35,273 bases of DNA from Lachnospiraceae bacterium. Its GTDB lineage: Bacteria; Bacillota; Clostridia; Lachnospirales; Lachnospiraceae. The stretch covers positions 1-35,273 of the forward strand of contig JAILOI010000054.1 in the NCBI GenBank assembly GCA_024690885.1, read 5' to 3'. Shown in pieces: positions 25,665-33,957 of the stretch. A program made the translations under genes and the position numbers. A model generated the notes under the pieces. That model did not search any database. It had not been told where the DNA came from and saw nothing but the letters and a program-made list of their open reading frames with translations. Position 1 is the first letter of the stretch; each line of letters starts with the position of its first letter.

Positions 25665-27530
25665 ATGAGAAAATTAGCATTATCCGATGAAATTTTGATG
25701 CAGGTAGACAAAGCAGCCCGCTATATCGGTAACGAATTTAACAGTGTCAAAAAGGACCCATCCTCTGTCGATATCCGTTTTGCAATGTGCTTTCCGGATG
25801 TGTATGAGATTGGTATGTCCCATCTGGGCATTCAGATTCTCTATGAGTTGTTTAATCGCAGGGAAGATACCTATTGTGAGCGTGTCTATTCTCCCTGGCC
25901 GGATTTGCATGCCATTATGAAAGAAGAACAGATTCCGTTGTTTTCCCTGGAATCCCAAACCCCAATCCAAGAATTTGATTTTTTAGGCATCACCTTACAG
26001 TATGAGATGTGCTATACCAACATTCTGCAGGTTCTGGATTTATCCCGGATTCCGTTGATTGCAACGGATCGCAGGGAATCCGACCCGATTGTGATCGGTG
26101 GTGGCCCTTGTGTCTATAATCCGGAACCGATTGCGGACTTTTTTGATTTGTTCTACATCGGTGAAGGGGAGACCGTTTATAGCCAGTTATTGGATTTATA
26201 CAAGGAGATGAAAGCTTCGGGCACCTATGCAAGGGCGGCCTTTTTACATCAGGCAGCTTTGATTCCGGGTATTTATGTGCCTAGTCTCTACGAAGTGACC
26301 TATCAGGAGGACGGAACCCTGGCTTCTTTTACGCCAATATATGAGGATGTTCCGGCCCAAGTGAAGCGTCAGGTGGTGATGGACTTGGATCATTCTCCTT
26401 ATCCGATGAAGCCGGTGGTTCCTTATGTACGTGCCACCCAGGACCGTGTGGTGTTGGAAATCCAACGTGGTTGTATCCGCGGTTGCCGTTTCTGCCAGGC
26501 CGGTATGATTTATCGTCCAAACCGAGAGAAGAGCCTGGAAGTTTTAGAGGGCTACGCTATCCAGATGTTGGAAAACACCGGATATGATGAGATTTCCTTA
26601 AGTTCCTTAAGCTCCAGTGATTATCACAACATCCAGGGGCTGGTGGACTTTTTGATTGAAGAATGCAAGCAGCGGAAGATTAACATCTCCCTGCCATCCC
26701 TTCGTATTGATTCCTTCTCTTTGGACGTTATGAGCAAGGTGCAGGATGTAAACAAATCCAGTATTACCTTCGCTCCGGAAGCCGGTTCCCAGCGGATGCG
26801 TAACACCATCAACAAGGGACTGACAGAAGAGGATATTATGAACGGTGCCCGTTTGGCCTTCGAAGGCGGTTGGAACAAGGTGAAGTTCTATTTCATGCTG
26901 GGCCTTCCGGGGGAAGAGGAAGCGGACATGCGGGAAATCCCGGAGCTTTCCAACCGGGTAGCTGCCTTGTATTATGACACGGTTCCGAAGGAGCAGCGTC
27001 ACGGCAAGTGTCAGATTACCATGTCAACCTCCTTCTTCGTACCGAAGCCCTGGACCCCATTTCAGTGGGCCAGAATGTATCCGCCGGAGGAGTACTTGCG
27101 TCGTGCGAAAATCGTGAACGACACCATGAAGGAACAGTTGAATCATAAGAGCTTATCCTATCAGTGGCACCAGGCCGATGTTACCGTTTTGGAGGGTATT
27201 TTCGCCCGTGGTGACCGTCGCATTGCAAAAGCGATTCAATACGCCTATGAACATGGTTGTTTCTTTGATGCCTGGGGCGAATACTTCCACTATGACAAGT
27301 GGTTGGAGGCCTTTGCCGCTTGTGGCATTGACCCGGATTTCTATACCATGCGGGAACGCGACATAGAAGAGTTGCTGCCTTGGGATTTCATCGATACCGG
27401 TATCCGTCGTGAGTTTTTGGTTCACGAATGGGAGCAGGCAAAAGCAGCTGTGGTAACGCCAAACTGTAAGATGCGCTGCAGCGGTTGTGGATGCAAGAGC
27501 TTTGGCGGAGGTATTTGTTATGAAAGTTAG
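25665..27530 (+). CDS. radical SAM protein of the TIGR03960 type
   Basis: 621 residues from the ATG at 25665, chosen because GGTGA lies just upstream and the protein then starts MRKLALSDEIL; an in-frame ATG at 25644 has no ribosome binding site. The layout is an N-terminal cobalamin-binding-like domain (to about 200), then radical SAM with C270/C274/C277 in CIRGCRFC, then a C-terminal region ending in a Cys-rich tail (CKMRCSGCGCKS). TIGR03960 proteins are of unknown function and nearly always precede the DUF2344 (TIGR03936) gene, as here. An RNA or cofactor modification role is often guessed but I cannot support it. Confidence 0.9.
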   Translation: MRKLALSDEILMQVDKAARYIGNEFNSVKKDPSSVDIRFAMCFPDVYEIGMSHLGIQILYELFNRREDTYCERVYSPWPDLHAIMKEEQIPLFSLESQTPIQEFDFLGITLQYEMCYTNILQVLDLSRIPLIATDRRESDPIVIGGGPCVYNPEPIADFFDLFYIGEGETVYSQLLDLYKEMKASGTYARAAFLHQAALIPGIYVPSLYEVTYQEDGTLASFTPIYEDVPAQVKRQVVMDLDHSPYPMKPVVPYVRATQDRVVLEIQRGCIRGCRFCQAGMIYRPNREKSLEVLEGYAIQMLENTGYDEISLSSLSSSDYHNIQGLVDFLIEECKQRKINISLPSLRIDSFSLDVMSKVQDVNKSSITFAPEAGSQRMRNTINKGLTEEDIMNGARLAFEGGWNKVKFYFMLGLPGEEEADMREIPELSNRVAALYYDTVPKEQRHGKCQITMSTSFFVPKPWTPFQWARMYPPEEYLRRAKIVNDTMKEQLNHKSLSYQWHQADVTVLEGIFARGDRRIAKAIQYAYEHGCFFDAWGEYFHYDKWLEAFAACGIDPDFYTMRERDIEELLPWDFIDTGIRREFLVHEWEQAKAAVVTPNCKMRCSGCGCKSFGGGICYES

Positions 27531-28293
27531 AATTCGTTTTACAAAAAGTGATGCCCTTCGTTATGTGGGACACTTGGATTTGTTGCGCTTTTTTCAAAAA
27601 GCAATGCGTCGCGCCCATGTTCCCATGGCGTTTTCCGAAGGATTTCATCCTCATCAGATTATGTCCTTTGCATCTCCACTCGGTGTTGGCATTACCAGCC
27701 AGGGAGAATACTTGGATATTGAAATTACCGAGCAGATGGATCCGTCCGCTGCCATGGAAGCACTGAATGCGCAGATGGTGGAAGGCGTCACCATCCAAAG
27801 CTTTACCTATTTGGACGATCAGGCGAAAAACAGTATGGCGTCTCTGGCTGCGGCCGATTACCTGGTGTACTTTAAGCGCGGTTTAGATAAGAGCCTTGAC
27901 TATGTGGATGCTTACACGCAGTTTTATCAGACCGATGGGGCAATCATGGTCACCAAGAAAACCAAGAAGAGCGAGCGGGAGTTGGATATCCGTCCCTTGA
28001 TTTTGGATATGAAGGTGGGAACCGTTGGTTCCATGCAGGACTTATTGCCGGCAGAATATGCCGATCCCACCCCTTATCTTCCTTGGGAGGACGGCTTTTG
28101 TCTGAATGACTCCGATGTCATGTTTTATTTGTTTTTGACCTCCGGCAGTACGGATAATTTGAAGCCGGAGCTGGTGATGGAAGCGCTTCATCAGAAGATG
28201 GGCGCTGACTTTGATGCTGCCAATCTCGGCATTCATCGTTTGGATATGTTTCGTGCAACCGAAGCGGGCTATCAGTCATTGTCGAAGGGATAA
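27520..28293 (+). CDS. TIGR03936 / DUF2344 radical-SAM-linked protein
   Basis: 257 residues from the ATG at 27520, which follows GGCGGAGG and overlaps the radical SAM gene by 11 bases; a farther upstream in-frame start is unlikely. The family signature begins VRIRFTKSDALRYVGHLDLLRFFQKAMRRA, and GFHPHQIMSFASPLGVGITS follows. In some species this domain is fused to TIGR03960; here they are separate but translationally coupled. Function unknown, presumed to be a partner of the radical SAM protein. Confidence 0.9.
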   Translation: MKVRIRFTKSDALRYVGHLDLLRFFQKAMRRAHVPMAFSEGFHPHQIMSFASPLGVGITSQGEYLDIEITEQMDPSAAMEALNAQMVEGVTIQSFTYLDDQAKNSMASLAAADYLVYFKRGLDKSLDYVDAYTQFYQTDGAIMVTKKTKKSERELDIRPLILDMKVGTVGSMQDLLPAEYADPTPYLPWEDGFCLNDSDVMFYLFLTSGSTDNLKPELVMEALHQKMGADFDAANLGIHRLDMFRATEAGYQSLSKG

Positions 28294-28296
28294 TTT

Positions 28297-29490
28297 ATGG
28301 AACAGGCAACCATATTTTTTACCACAACTACATATGAAGGCCATGCCTTTCGTACCCAAGGAGTGGTAGACGAGGGCCATCACTTACAGGATTTATGTGT
28401 GGAATCCATGGAACATCCCTCCCGTGTGGGGGATCTCTATCTGGCCAAGGTGATGGATTTGGTGCCTTCCATTCACGCGGCATTCGTGGAGATTGCTCCC
28501 GGTGTGCGGGCTTTTTTACCCGATAGCGATTGCACGCAGCCGATACATGCAGGAGATGAGGTGCTTGTCCAGGTGACCTGTGATGCCATCAAGACCAAGG
28601 ATATGCGGGCCACCATGGCGTTCGAGCTTGGAGCTAGCCATGTATGCCTCATTCACGGTAGCGGGGCCCACGGCGTTTCCAAGAAGTTCTCCAAGCAGCA
28701 GCGCAAGGATTGGAAGGGGTTTCTGGACGATTATCCTACCGATTCCTATCATCTGTTACTGCGTACCCGGGCGGCAGCTTGTTCGAAGGAGGACATCCGC
28801 TCGGAAATCGATACCCTGGTGGATGCGTATCTGAAGCTCTTAGACAAAAGTACCCATGTCACCTGTTATTCCAAGCTGTATGAGCGTCCTCGAAACATGG
28901 TGGATGCGCTTTTGGGATATGTATCCCGGTATCAATCCAGAGTCCCGGTGGAGCAGATGCGTGTGATAACGGATGATTCGGGACTTTATAAAGAGTTGGT
29001 TGTTACCTGCGCGTCCATGACGCCGGCTTTAACCCAAGAACAAATCCAACTCTATACGGATGATTCCTATCCCCTCTATAAGCTTTATTCCTTATCGAGC
29101 CAGATGGAGGAATTAACCAAGTCTGTTGTCTGGTTAAAAAGCGGCGCCAATTTGTTATTGGAACCGATGGAAACCTTATGTGCCATCGATGTAAACAGTG
29201 GCAAGGGCCCACGGAAAAAGAGTCCCGGAGGTGTACTTGCCCAAAACAAGGAAGCGGCGTTGGAAATTGGTCGACAGCTGCGTTTGCGCAATCTCTCCGG
29301 TATGATTCTCATTGATTTTATCAATATGGAGACGGAAGAAGAGAAGCAGGAACTGTTATCTTACATGCGTCGTGTGGTGCAAGCGGATGCCCGGAAGGTT
29401 GTGGTTGTGGACATCACGCCCTTAGGCTTAATGGAGCTGACCCGGGCAAAAGCCCATAAATCCTTGAAACAAACCTTAAAGGATTGTTGA
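28297..29490 (+). CDS. rng: ribonuclease E/G family protein, short form
   Basis: 397 residues. An N-terminal S1-like RNA-binding domain (VGDLYLAKVMDLVPSIHAAFVEI, about 43-65) leads to the RNase H-like and DNase I-like catalytic core. The metal-binding Asp pair is present: D298 (AIDVNSGKG) and D340 (LIDFINM), 42 residues apart as in RNase E (D303, D346). The chain stops at LKDC, just where longer members carry the CPxC zinc-link and small domain, so only the first Cys of that motif remains. RNase G/E processes and decays RNA. The stop overlaps the rplU promoter. Confidence 0.9.
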   Translation: MEQATIFFTTTTYEGHAFRTQGVVDEGHHLQDLCVESMEHPSRVGDLYLAKVMDLVPSIHAAFVEIAPGVRAFLPDSDCTQPIHAGDEVLVQVTCDAIKTKDMRATMAFELGASHVCLIHGSGAHGVSKKFSKQQRKDWKGFLDDYPTDSYHLLLRTRAAACSKEDIRSEIDTLVDAYLKLLDKSTHVTCYSKLYERPRNMVDALLGYVSRYQSRVPVEQMRVITDDSGLYKELVVTCASMTPALTQEQIQLYTDDSYPLYKLYSLSSQMEELTKSVVWLKSGANLLLEPMETLCAIDVNSGKGPRKKSPGGVLAQNKEAALEIGRQLRLRNLSGMILIDFINMETEEEKQELLSYMRRVVQADARKVVVVDITPLGLMELTRAKAHKSLKQTLKDC

Positions 29491-29515
29491 CTTTGAAATA
29501 TTTTCATGATAATAT
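29487..29515 (+). promoter_or_regulatory. sigma-A promoter of the rplU operon
   Basis: TTGACT (29487-29492), 17 bases, TAATAT (29510-29515), overlapping the rng stop codon. It predicts transcription from about 29522, the start of the L21 leader. Confidence 0.8.
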
Positions 29516-29520
29516 ACATG

Positions 29521-29605
29521 AGTATGCCGCACAGTGAGGTTTTGTAAGTCTGTTCGTTTCCTTGAACAGCACCGTAGCTGGCGAGTAATGATAATAGGAG
29601 GTGCC
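29521..29605 (+). ncRNA. L21 leader (ribosomal protein leader RNA)
   Basis: The stretch between the promoter and rplU contains TGCCGCACAGTGAGG, a known feature of the Firmicutes L21 leader, then a hairpin CTGTTC (29550-29555) with GAACAG (29564-29569), ending at the AGGAGG of rplU. Leaders of this class are thought to bind L21 and control the operon. The call rests on position and motif memory, since no covariance search could be run. Confidence 0.75.
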
Positions 29606-29609
29606 ATTT

Positions 29610-29918
29610 ATGTACGCAATTATTGCAACAGGTGGTAAGCAGTACAAAGTATCCGAAGGCGATATCATTACCATTGAGAAGCTTGGAGTAGAGGCTGGCG
29701 AGAAAGTAACATTCGATCAGGTCTTGGCTATCAGCGACAATGGATTGAAGGTTGGTAATCCAACAGTCGATGGTGCAAGCGTTTCCGCTTCTGTCGTTAA
29801 AGAAGGCAGAGCTAAGAAAGTTACTGTTTACAAGTACAAGCCAAAGACCGGATATCACAAGAAGAACGGTCACAGACAGTCATTCACCCAGGTTAAGATT
29901 GAAAAGATTAACGCTTAA
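29610..29918 (+). CDS. rplU: 50S ribosomal protein L21
   Basis: 102 residues, the normal size. It starts [18 protein letters not shown] at 29610, 8 bases after AGGAGG; a GTG at 29601 would overlap that ribosome binding site. The C-terminal motif [20 protein letters not shown] is typical. L21 binds 23S rRNA in early 50S assembly. It leads the conserved rplU-prp-rpmA set. Confidence 0.98.
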   Translation: MYAIIATGGKQYKVSEGDIITIEKLGVEAGEKVTFDQVLAISDNGLKVGNPTVDGASVSASVVKEGRAKKVTVYKYKPKTGYHKKNGHRQSFTQVKIEKINA

Positions 29919-29929
29919 TTATTCGTGAT

Positions 29930-30256
29930 ATGATTCGAGTTACAGTTTTAAAGGATCAGAACAATTATCAGGAATTTTCCCTGGTTGGTCATGCAGGATT
30001 TGATGTATATGGCAAGGATATTGTCTGCGCTGCAGTCAGCATGCTGGTAATTAATACCATCAATTCCATTTCTTCTTTTACGGAAGATGACATTACAGTG
30101 ACCAGCGATGAGAAGGCAGGTGTGCTTACTTGTAAGCTTCCTTGTGATTATTCCCATGATACTGAGTTACTGATCGAAGCTATGTTGCTTGGGCTTTCCG
30201 AAGTTTCCAAGGAATATGGTTCTGAGTTTATTACTTTGACTATTAAGGAGGTGTAG
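29930..30256 (+). CDS. prp: ribosomal-processing cysteine protease Prp
   Basis: 108 residues (YsxB family). The catalytic dyad is visible: H21 in LVGHAGFDVYG and C33 in DIVCAAVS, which correspond to H22 and C34 of the Staphylococcus aureus enzyme. Prp removes the N-terminal peptide of L27 before L27 enters the ribosome. It sits 11 bases after rplU and 3 bases before rpmA, next to its substrate. No obvious ribosome binding site stands between; coupling with rplU is likely. Confidence 0.96.
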   Translation: MIRVTVLKDQNNYQEFSLVGHAGFDVYGKDIVCAAVSMLVINTINSISSFTEDDITVTSDEKAGVLTCKLPCDYSHDTELLIEAMLLGLSEVSKEYGSEFITLTIKEV

Positions 30257-30259
30257 AGA

Positions 30260-30550
30260 ATGTTACAGTTGAACCTTCAGTTTTTCGCTCATAAGAAGGG
30301 AGTTGGATCCACCAAGAACGGTCGTGATTCCGAGTCCAAGCGTTTAGGAGCTAAGAGAGCAGACGGTCAGTTCGTTAAGGCTGGTAATATCATTTATCGT
30401 CAGCGCGGAACCAAGATTCATCCAGGTGTTAATGTAGGCATCGGTGGCGATGATACTTTATTCGCAACTGCTGATGGAATCTTGAGATTCGAGAGAAAAG
30501 GCAGAGATAAGAAGCAGGCTTCTGTTTATCCTGTTGCCAGCGAGAACTAA
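30260..30550 (+). CDS. rpmA: 50S ribosomal protein L27 with Prp-cleaved N-terminal extension
   Basis: 96 residues. It begins [14 protein letters not shown], which matches the Prp cleavage signal (after the FF, so the mature protein starts AHKKG). The rest is normal L27 ([35 protein letters not shown]). Processed L27 reaches the peptidyl-transferase centre with its N-terminus. The extension and the neighbouring protease together show that this organism uses the Firmicutes type of L27 maturation. AAGGAGG precedes the ATG. Confidence 0.98.
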   Translation: MLQLNLQFFAHKKGVGSTKNGRDSESKRLGAKRADGQFVKAGNIIYRQRGTKIHPGVNVGIGGDDTLFATADGILRFERKGRDKKQASVYPVASEN

Positions 30551-30581
30551 GATTTTTCGCAAACACTCAATATGTTTGTAC

Positions 30582-30618
30582 GATGGACCCGACTGTTTGC
30601 AGCCGGGTTCGTCTTTTT
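30582..30618 (+). terminator. intrinsic terminator after rpmA
   Basis: Ten-pair stem with two wobbles (30582-30591 with 30604-30613; core GACCCG/CGGGTT), a 12-base loop and T5 at 30614-30618. Confidence 0.7.
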
Positions 30619-30620
30619 GT

Positions 30621-30709
30621 AGGAAGCGATGCTTCCTATGGTAACCTATCAACGTACGTTTCAATGGAGGAGTGGCTTTCACAGCCGAAGTTCTCGGTGC
30701 AACTCCTTT
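30621..30709 (+). other. possible structured leader upstream of obgE
   Basis: The 197-base rpmA-obgE spacer holds the rpmA terminator, then a hairpin AGGAAGC (30621-30627) GAT GCTTCCT (30631-30637) without a T run. Further on, AGGAGT (30668-30673) can pair with ACTCCT (30702-30707), enclosing two small competing hairpins, GGCT/AGCC (30674-30686) and CCGA/TCGG (30685-30697). I could not match it to a known riboswitch, and no promoter for obgE stands out. It may be a regulatory RNA or chance pairing. Confidence 0.3.
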
Positions 30710-30747
30710 GTGTGGACAAACGTATATGTCTTATAAAGGAAATTCAT

Positions 30748-32028
30748 ATGTTTGCAGATCGTGCAAAAATTATCATAAAATCAGGTAAAGGCGGCGATGG
30801 TCATGTCAGCTTTCGTCGTGAGAAATATGTTCCGGCCGGTGGTCCCGATGGTGGTGACGGCGGCAAGGGTGGCGATGTAATTTTTGAAATCGACAATGGT
30901 ATGAACAATTTGTCGGATTATCGTCATCGCAGAAAATTCGCTGCAACGCCGGGCGAAGAAGGTGGCAAGAAGAAATGCCACGGTAAGAACGGAGAAGATT
31001 TAGTCCTTAAGGTTCCGGAAGGTACCGTAGTTAAGGATGCTGCCAGCGGCAAGGTCATTGCGGATATGTCTCGCGATAATCGTCGCCAGATTGTACTAAA
31101 GGGTGGCCGTGGCGGTCTTGGCAACATGCATTTTGCCACTTCTACCATGCAGGCTCCGAAGTACGCACAGCCGGGTGGACCTTTTATCGAATTGGAAGTG
31201 CAATTGGAGTTAAAGGTGTTAGCAGATGTGGGCTTGGTTGGATTCCCGAACGTCGGAAAATCCACTTTGTTATCCCGTCTAACCAATGCCAATCCGGAGA
31301 TTGCCAATTATCACTTCACCACCTTGAATCCGATTCTGGGTGTGGTAGATTTAGAGGATGGCAAGGGCTTCGTTATGGCGGATATTCCGGGCTTAATCGA
31401 AGGTGCTTCCGAAGGCATCGGCTTGGGTCATGAGTTCTTACGTCATATCGAACGTACCAAGGTATTGTTGCATTTGGTCGACGGCGCTTCCGTCGAAGGA
31501 CGTGATCCGGTAGAGGACATCAAAACCATCAACGAAGAGCTTGCCGCTTACAACATGGATTTGATGAGTAAACCACAGATTATTGTAGCCAACAAGATGG
31601 ATGCTGTTTCTCCCGAAGAGAAGGAGGCAACCCTTGCCAAGCTTAAGGCTGCTTTCCCGGACAATCAAATTTTTGTCATCTCTGCGGTCAGCGGAGAGGG
31701 CATTGATCCTTTGATTCGTGAAGTTGCCAAGGAATTGGATGCTTATGAGGGTGAGGAAATCATCTATGAGCAGGAATTCGATCCGTCTGAGGTCTTAGCC
31801 GAAGAGGGCAGCTACACCGTTGAAATCAATGATGACGGTGAATACGTGGTAGAAGGTCCGAAGATTGAGAAGATGCTTGGTTACACCAACATCGATTCCG
31901 AGAAGGGCTTCCTCTTTTTCCAACGTTTCCTAAAAGAACAGGGAATCTTGAAGGAATTAGAAGAGAAGGGCATCCAAGAGGGTGACACGGTTCGTATGTA
32001 TGGTTTGGTTTTTGATTACTATAAGTAA
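30748..32028 (+). CDS. obgE: GTPase ObgE/CgtA
   Basis: 426 residues from the ATG at 30748, with AAAGGA 7 bases ahead; the open frame upstream is not conserved. Obg is a 50S-associated GTPase that acts in large-subunit assembly and stress responses. The glycine-rich Obg domain (about 1-158: GKGGDGHVSFRREKYVPAGGPDGGDGG) is followed by the G domain with GFPNVGKS, DIPGLIEGASEG, NKMD and SAVSGEG, then an OCT domain from about 345. The family arrangement rplU-prp-rpmA-obgE is kept. Confidence 0.97.
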   Translation: MFADRAKIIIKSGKGGDGHVSFRREKYVPAGGPDGGDGGKGGDVIFEIDNGMNNLSDYRHRRKFAATPGEEGGKKKCHGKNGEDLVLKVPEGTVVKDAASGKVIADMSRDNRRQIVLKGGRGGLGNMHFATSTMQAPKYAQPGGPFIELEVQLELKVLADVGLVGFPNVGKSTLLSRLTNANPEIANYHFTTLNPILGVVDLEDGKGFVMADIPGLIEGASEGIGLGHEFLRHIERTKVLLHLVDGASVEGRDPVEDIKTINEELAAYNMDLMSKPQIIVANKMDAVSPEEKEATLAKLKAAFPDNQIFVISAVSGEGIDPLIREVAKELDAYEGEEIIYEQEFDPSEVLAEEGSYTVEINDDGEYVVEGPKIEKMLGYTNIDSEKGFLFFQRFLKEQGILKELEEKGIQEGDTVRMYGLVFDYYK

Positions 32029-32038
32029 GAGGTAATAG

Positions 32039-32329
32039 ATGATGACAAATAAACAGAGAGCTTATCTTTCTTCCTTAGCTTCCAAGGAGTCCGCCATCTT
32101 CCAGATTGGCAAGTCTTCCTTGACCACTGAAATCATTGCTGCAGTGGATGAAGCATTAGCGAAGCGAGAATTAATTAAAATTTCCGTTCTGAAGAACTGT
32201 GACGATGATGCCAAAATCATTGCTCAGACGCTTGCAGAGCGCACCCGTTCCCAGGTGGTACGTGTGATTGGTAAGAAGATTGTATTGTATCGTGCAGCGA
32301 AGAAACCCATCCTTGTATTACCGAAATAA
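32039..32329 (+). CDS. yhbY: ribosome assembly RNA-binding protein YhbY (CRM domain)
   Basis: 96 residues forming one CRM domain: MTNKQRAYLSSLASKE at the N-terminus, IFQIGKSSLTTEIIAAVDEALAKRELIKI in the middle and IGKKIVLYR near the end. YhbY binds pre-50S particles. AGAGGT lies before two adjacent ATG codons; the first is used here, the second (32042) is equally possible. It is followed by nadD, as in Bacillus subtilis yqeI-nadD-yqeK-rsfS. Confidence 0.93.
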   Translation: MMTNKQRAYLSSLASKESAIFQIGKSSLTTEIIAAVDEALAKRELIKISVLKNCDDDAKIIAQTLAERTRSQVVRVIGKKIVLYRAAKKPILVLPK

Positions 32330-32343
32330 GTAGGAGGCTTTCC

Positions 32344-33555
32344 ATGGCCAAAATTGGTATCTTGGGTGGCACCTTTCATCCCATCCATAACGGACATTTG
32401 TATATTGCGAAGCAGGCGATGAAGGCCTTTGATTTTGACGAGCTTTGGATTATGCCTGCCGGAATCCCGCCCCACAAGAGGCTATCCGGAGATATTTCCC
32501 GATTTGAACGCCTAGAGATGTGTCAGGCTGCGGTTTCTGAAATGAAGGGCGTTCGGGTGATTTCCGATGAAATCTTTCAAACCACGAAAAGCTATACCTA
32601 TGAAACCCTGCAGCGTTTCCATGCACGTTATCCCGAGAATTCCTTTTATTTTATCATTGGAGAAGATTCCCTGGATTCCTTTGCTCATTGGGTGCATCCG
32701 GAAATCATCGCTTCCCTGGCCACCATTGTGGTTGCAGTTAGAAGTCAGCATTCCATAGATGATCCGGTTTTTCTTCAGAAATTAAGGGATACGGAAAATG
32801 CCTTCCATGGGAAGTTTGAAGCGATTCCTACGGAGTTTATGGATATTTCTTCCACCAGGTTACGAGAACTTTTATCCGAAGGGAAATCCATCAAGGAATT
32901 CATTCCCGAAGGTGCGTGGCGCTATATACAGGAACATCGATTATATGAGGCAACTATGGAAGCAAACGACACATTACGAAAACAAATCCAGAAGGATTTA
33001 AAAGCACAACTGAAGCATTCCCGTTATGAGCACACCTTAGGTGTGACCTATACAGCCTGTGCCCTTGCCATGCGGTATAACTATCCCTTGACAGAAGCGC
33101 GTTTTGCCGGCCTTTTACATGACTGGGGAAAGTTTCTAAGTGACGAAGAGCAGCTTCATTTCTGTCGTAAGCATCACATCCCTGTGACGGAAGCAGAAGA
33201 GAAGGCACCCTATCTGTTACACGCCAAAATCGGCGCCTATGTAGCAGAACATACTTACAACATTACATCCAAGGATGTGTTGCATGCCATCTTGGTTCAT
33301 ACCACCGGTTGTCCGAATATGAACTTATTGGACAAGATTCTCTTTACCGCCGACTATATTGAGCCAAATCGAAAAGAAGCGCCGCGCCTGGAGGATATCC
33401 GTGCGATGGCCTTTGCGGACTTGGATATGGCGGTACTGATGATATTAGAGGATTCTATTGCTTATATTGAGCAGTCCAATCGTCCCATGGATCCAACCAC
33501 TTTGGAAACCTATGAATATTACAAAACGTATTTGGCCGAGAGAGGCCGGAAATAG
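32344..33555 (+). CDS. nadD: NadD-YqeK fusion: nicotinate-nucleotide adenylyltransferase and HD-domain hydrolase
   Basis: 403 residues in two complete parts. Residues 1-200 are NadD: GGTFHPIHNGHL (H15-N-G-H18), IMPAGIPPHK, IIGEDSLDSF and ISSTRLRELL (168-177). It makes deamido-NAD from nicotinate mononucleotide. Residues about 205-403 are YqeK, an HD-domain hydrolase that cleaves Ap4A: the metal ligands H230, H259-D260, H293, H319 and D337 are all present. In Bacillus subtilis these are adjacent separate genes. The frame is uninterrupted, with only a short linker (ATMEANDTLRK). AGGAGG precedes the ATG. Confidence 0.93.
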   Translation: MAKIGILGGTFHPIHNGHLYIAKQAMKAFDFDELWIMPAGIPPHKRLSGDISRFERLEMCQAAVSEMKGVRVISDEIFQTTKSYTYETLQRFHARYPENSFYFIIGEDSLDSFAHWVHPEIIASLATIVVAVRSQHSIDDPVFLQKLRDTENAFHGKFEAIPTEFMDISSTRLRELLSEGKSIKEFIPEGAWRYIQEHRLYEATMEANDTLRKQIQKDLKAQLKHSRYEHTLGVTYTACALAMRYNYPLTEARFAGLLHDWGKFLSDEEQLHFCRKHHIPVTEAEEKAPYLLHAKIGAYVAEHTYNITSKDVLHAILVHTTGCPNMNLLDKILFTADYIEPNRKEAPRLEDIRAMAFADLDMAVLMILEDSIAYIEQSNRPMDPTTLETYEYYKTYLAERGRK

Positions 33556-33567
33556 GAGGACCGATTA

Positions 33568-33915
33568 ATGGAAACAAAAGAAATGGTAGCACGCATCTAC
33601 GATGCGTTAGATGATAAGAAAGCAGCCGATATTCAGATTATTGATATTACCGAAATCTCCGGATTTGCAGATTACTTTATCGTAGCCAGCGCATCCAATC
33701 AGAGTCAGTTGGTGGCAATGCAGGATGCGGTGGACGAAGCCATGTATACCAATGATGTTCATGTCAAAAGTGTAGAAGGCAATCGTAATTCCACCTGGAT
33801 TCTGATGGATTATGAAGATGTAATTGTACATCTGTTCTCCGAAGAGGATCGTCTGTTTTATAATTTGGAACGTATTTGGCAGGATGGAAAAACCGTAAGC
33901 CGCGGGGATTTCTAA
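33568..33915 (+). CDS. rsfS: ribosomal silencing factor RsfS
   Basis: 115 residues. RsfS binds L14 and keeps 50S and 30S apart when nutrients are short. Signature residues lie in DIQIIDITEISGFADYFIVASASNQSQ, then VEGNRNSTWILMDYEDVIVHLFSEEDR. An AGGAGG site overlaps the end of nadD. It is last in its operon; a terminator follows and lexA converges. Confidence 0.96.
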   Translation: METKEMVARIYDALDDKKAADIQIIDITEISGFADYFIVASASNQSQLVAMQDAVDEAMYTNDVHVKSVEGNRNSTWILMDYEDVIVHLFSEEDRLFYNLERIWQDGKTVSRGDF

Positions 33916-33917
33916 TA

Positions 33918-33950
33918 AAAATGGAGTGCATCAATCATGCACTCCATTTT
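33918..33950. terminator. bidirectional terminator between rsfS and lexA
   Basis: Fourteen-base perfect arms AAAATGGAGTGCAT (33918-33931) and ATGCACTCCATTTT (33937-33950) with loop CAATC, flanked by A and T runs. Confidence 0.9.
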
Positions 33951-33957
33951 ATTATGC

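Noticed and set aside
30583..30747. Upstream in-frame extension of obgE
   Set aside because: It runs through the rpmA terminator and structured spacer; the conserved Obg start MFADRAKI at 30748 has its own AAAGGA.
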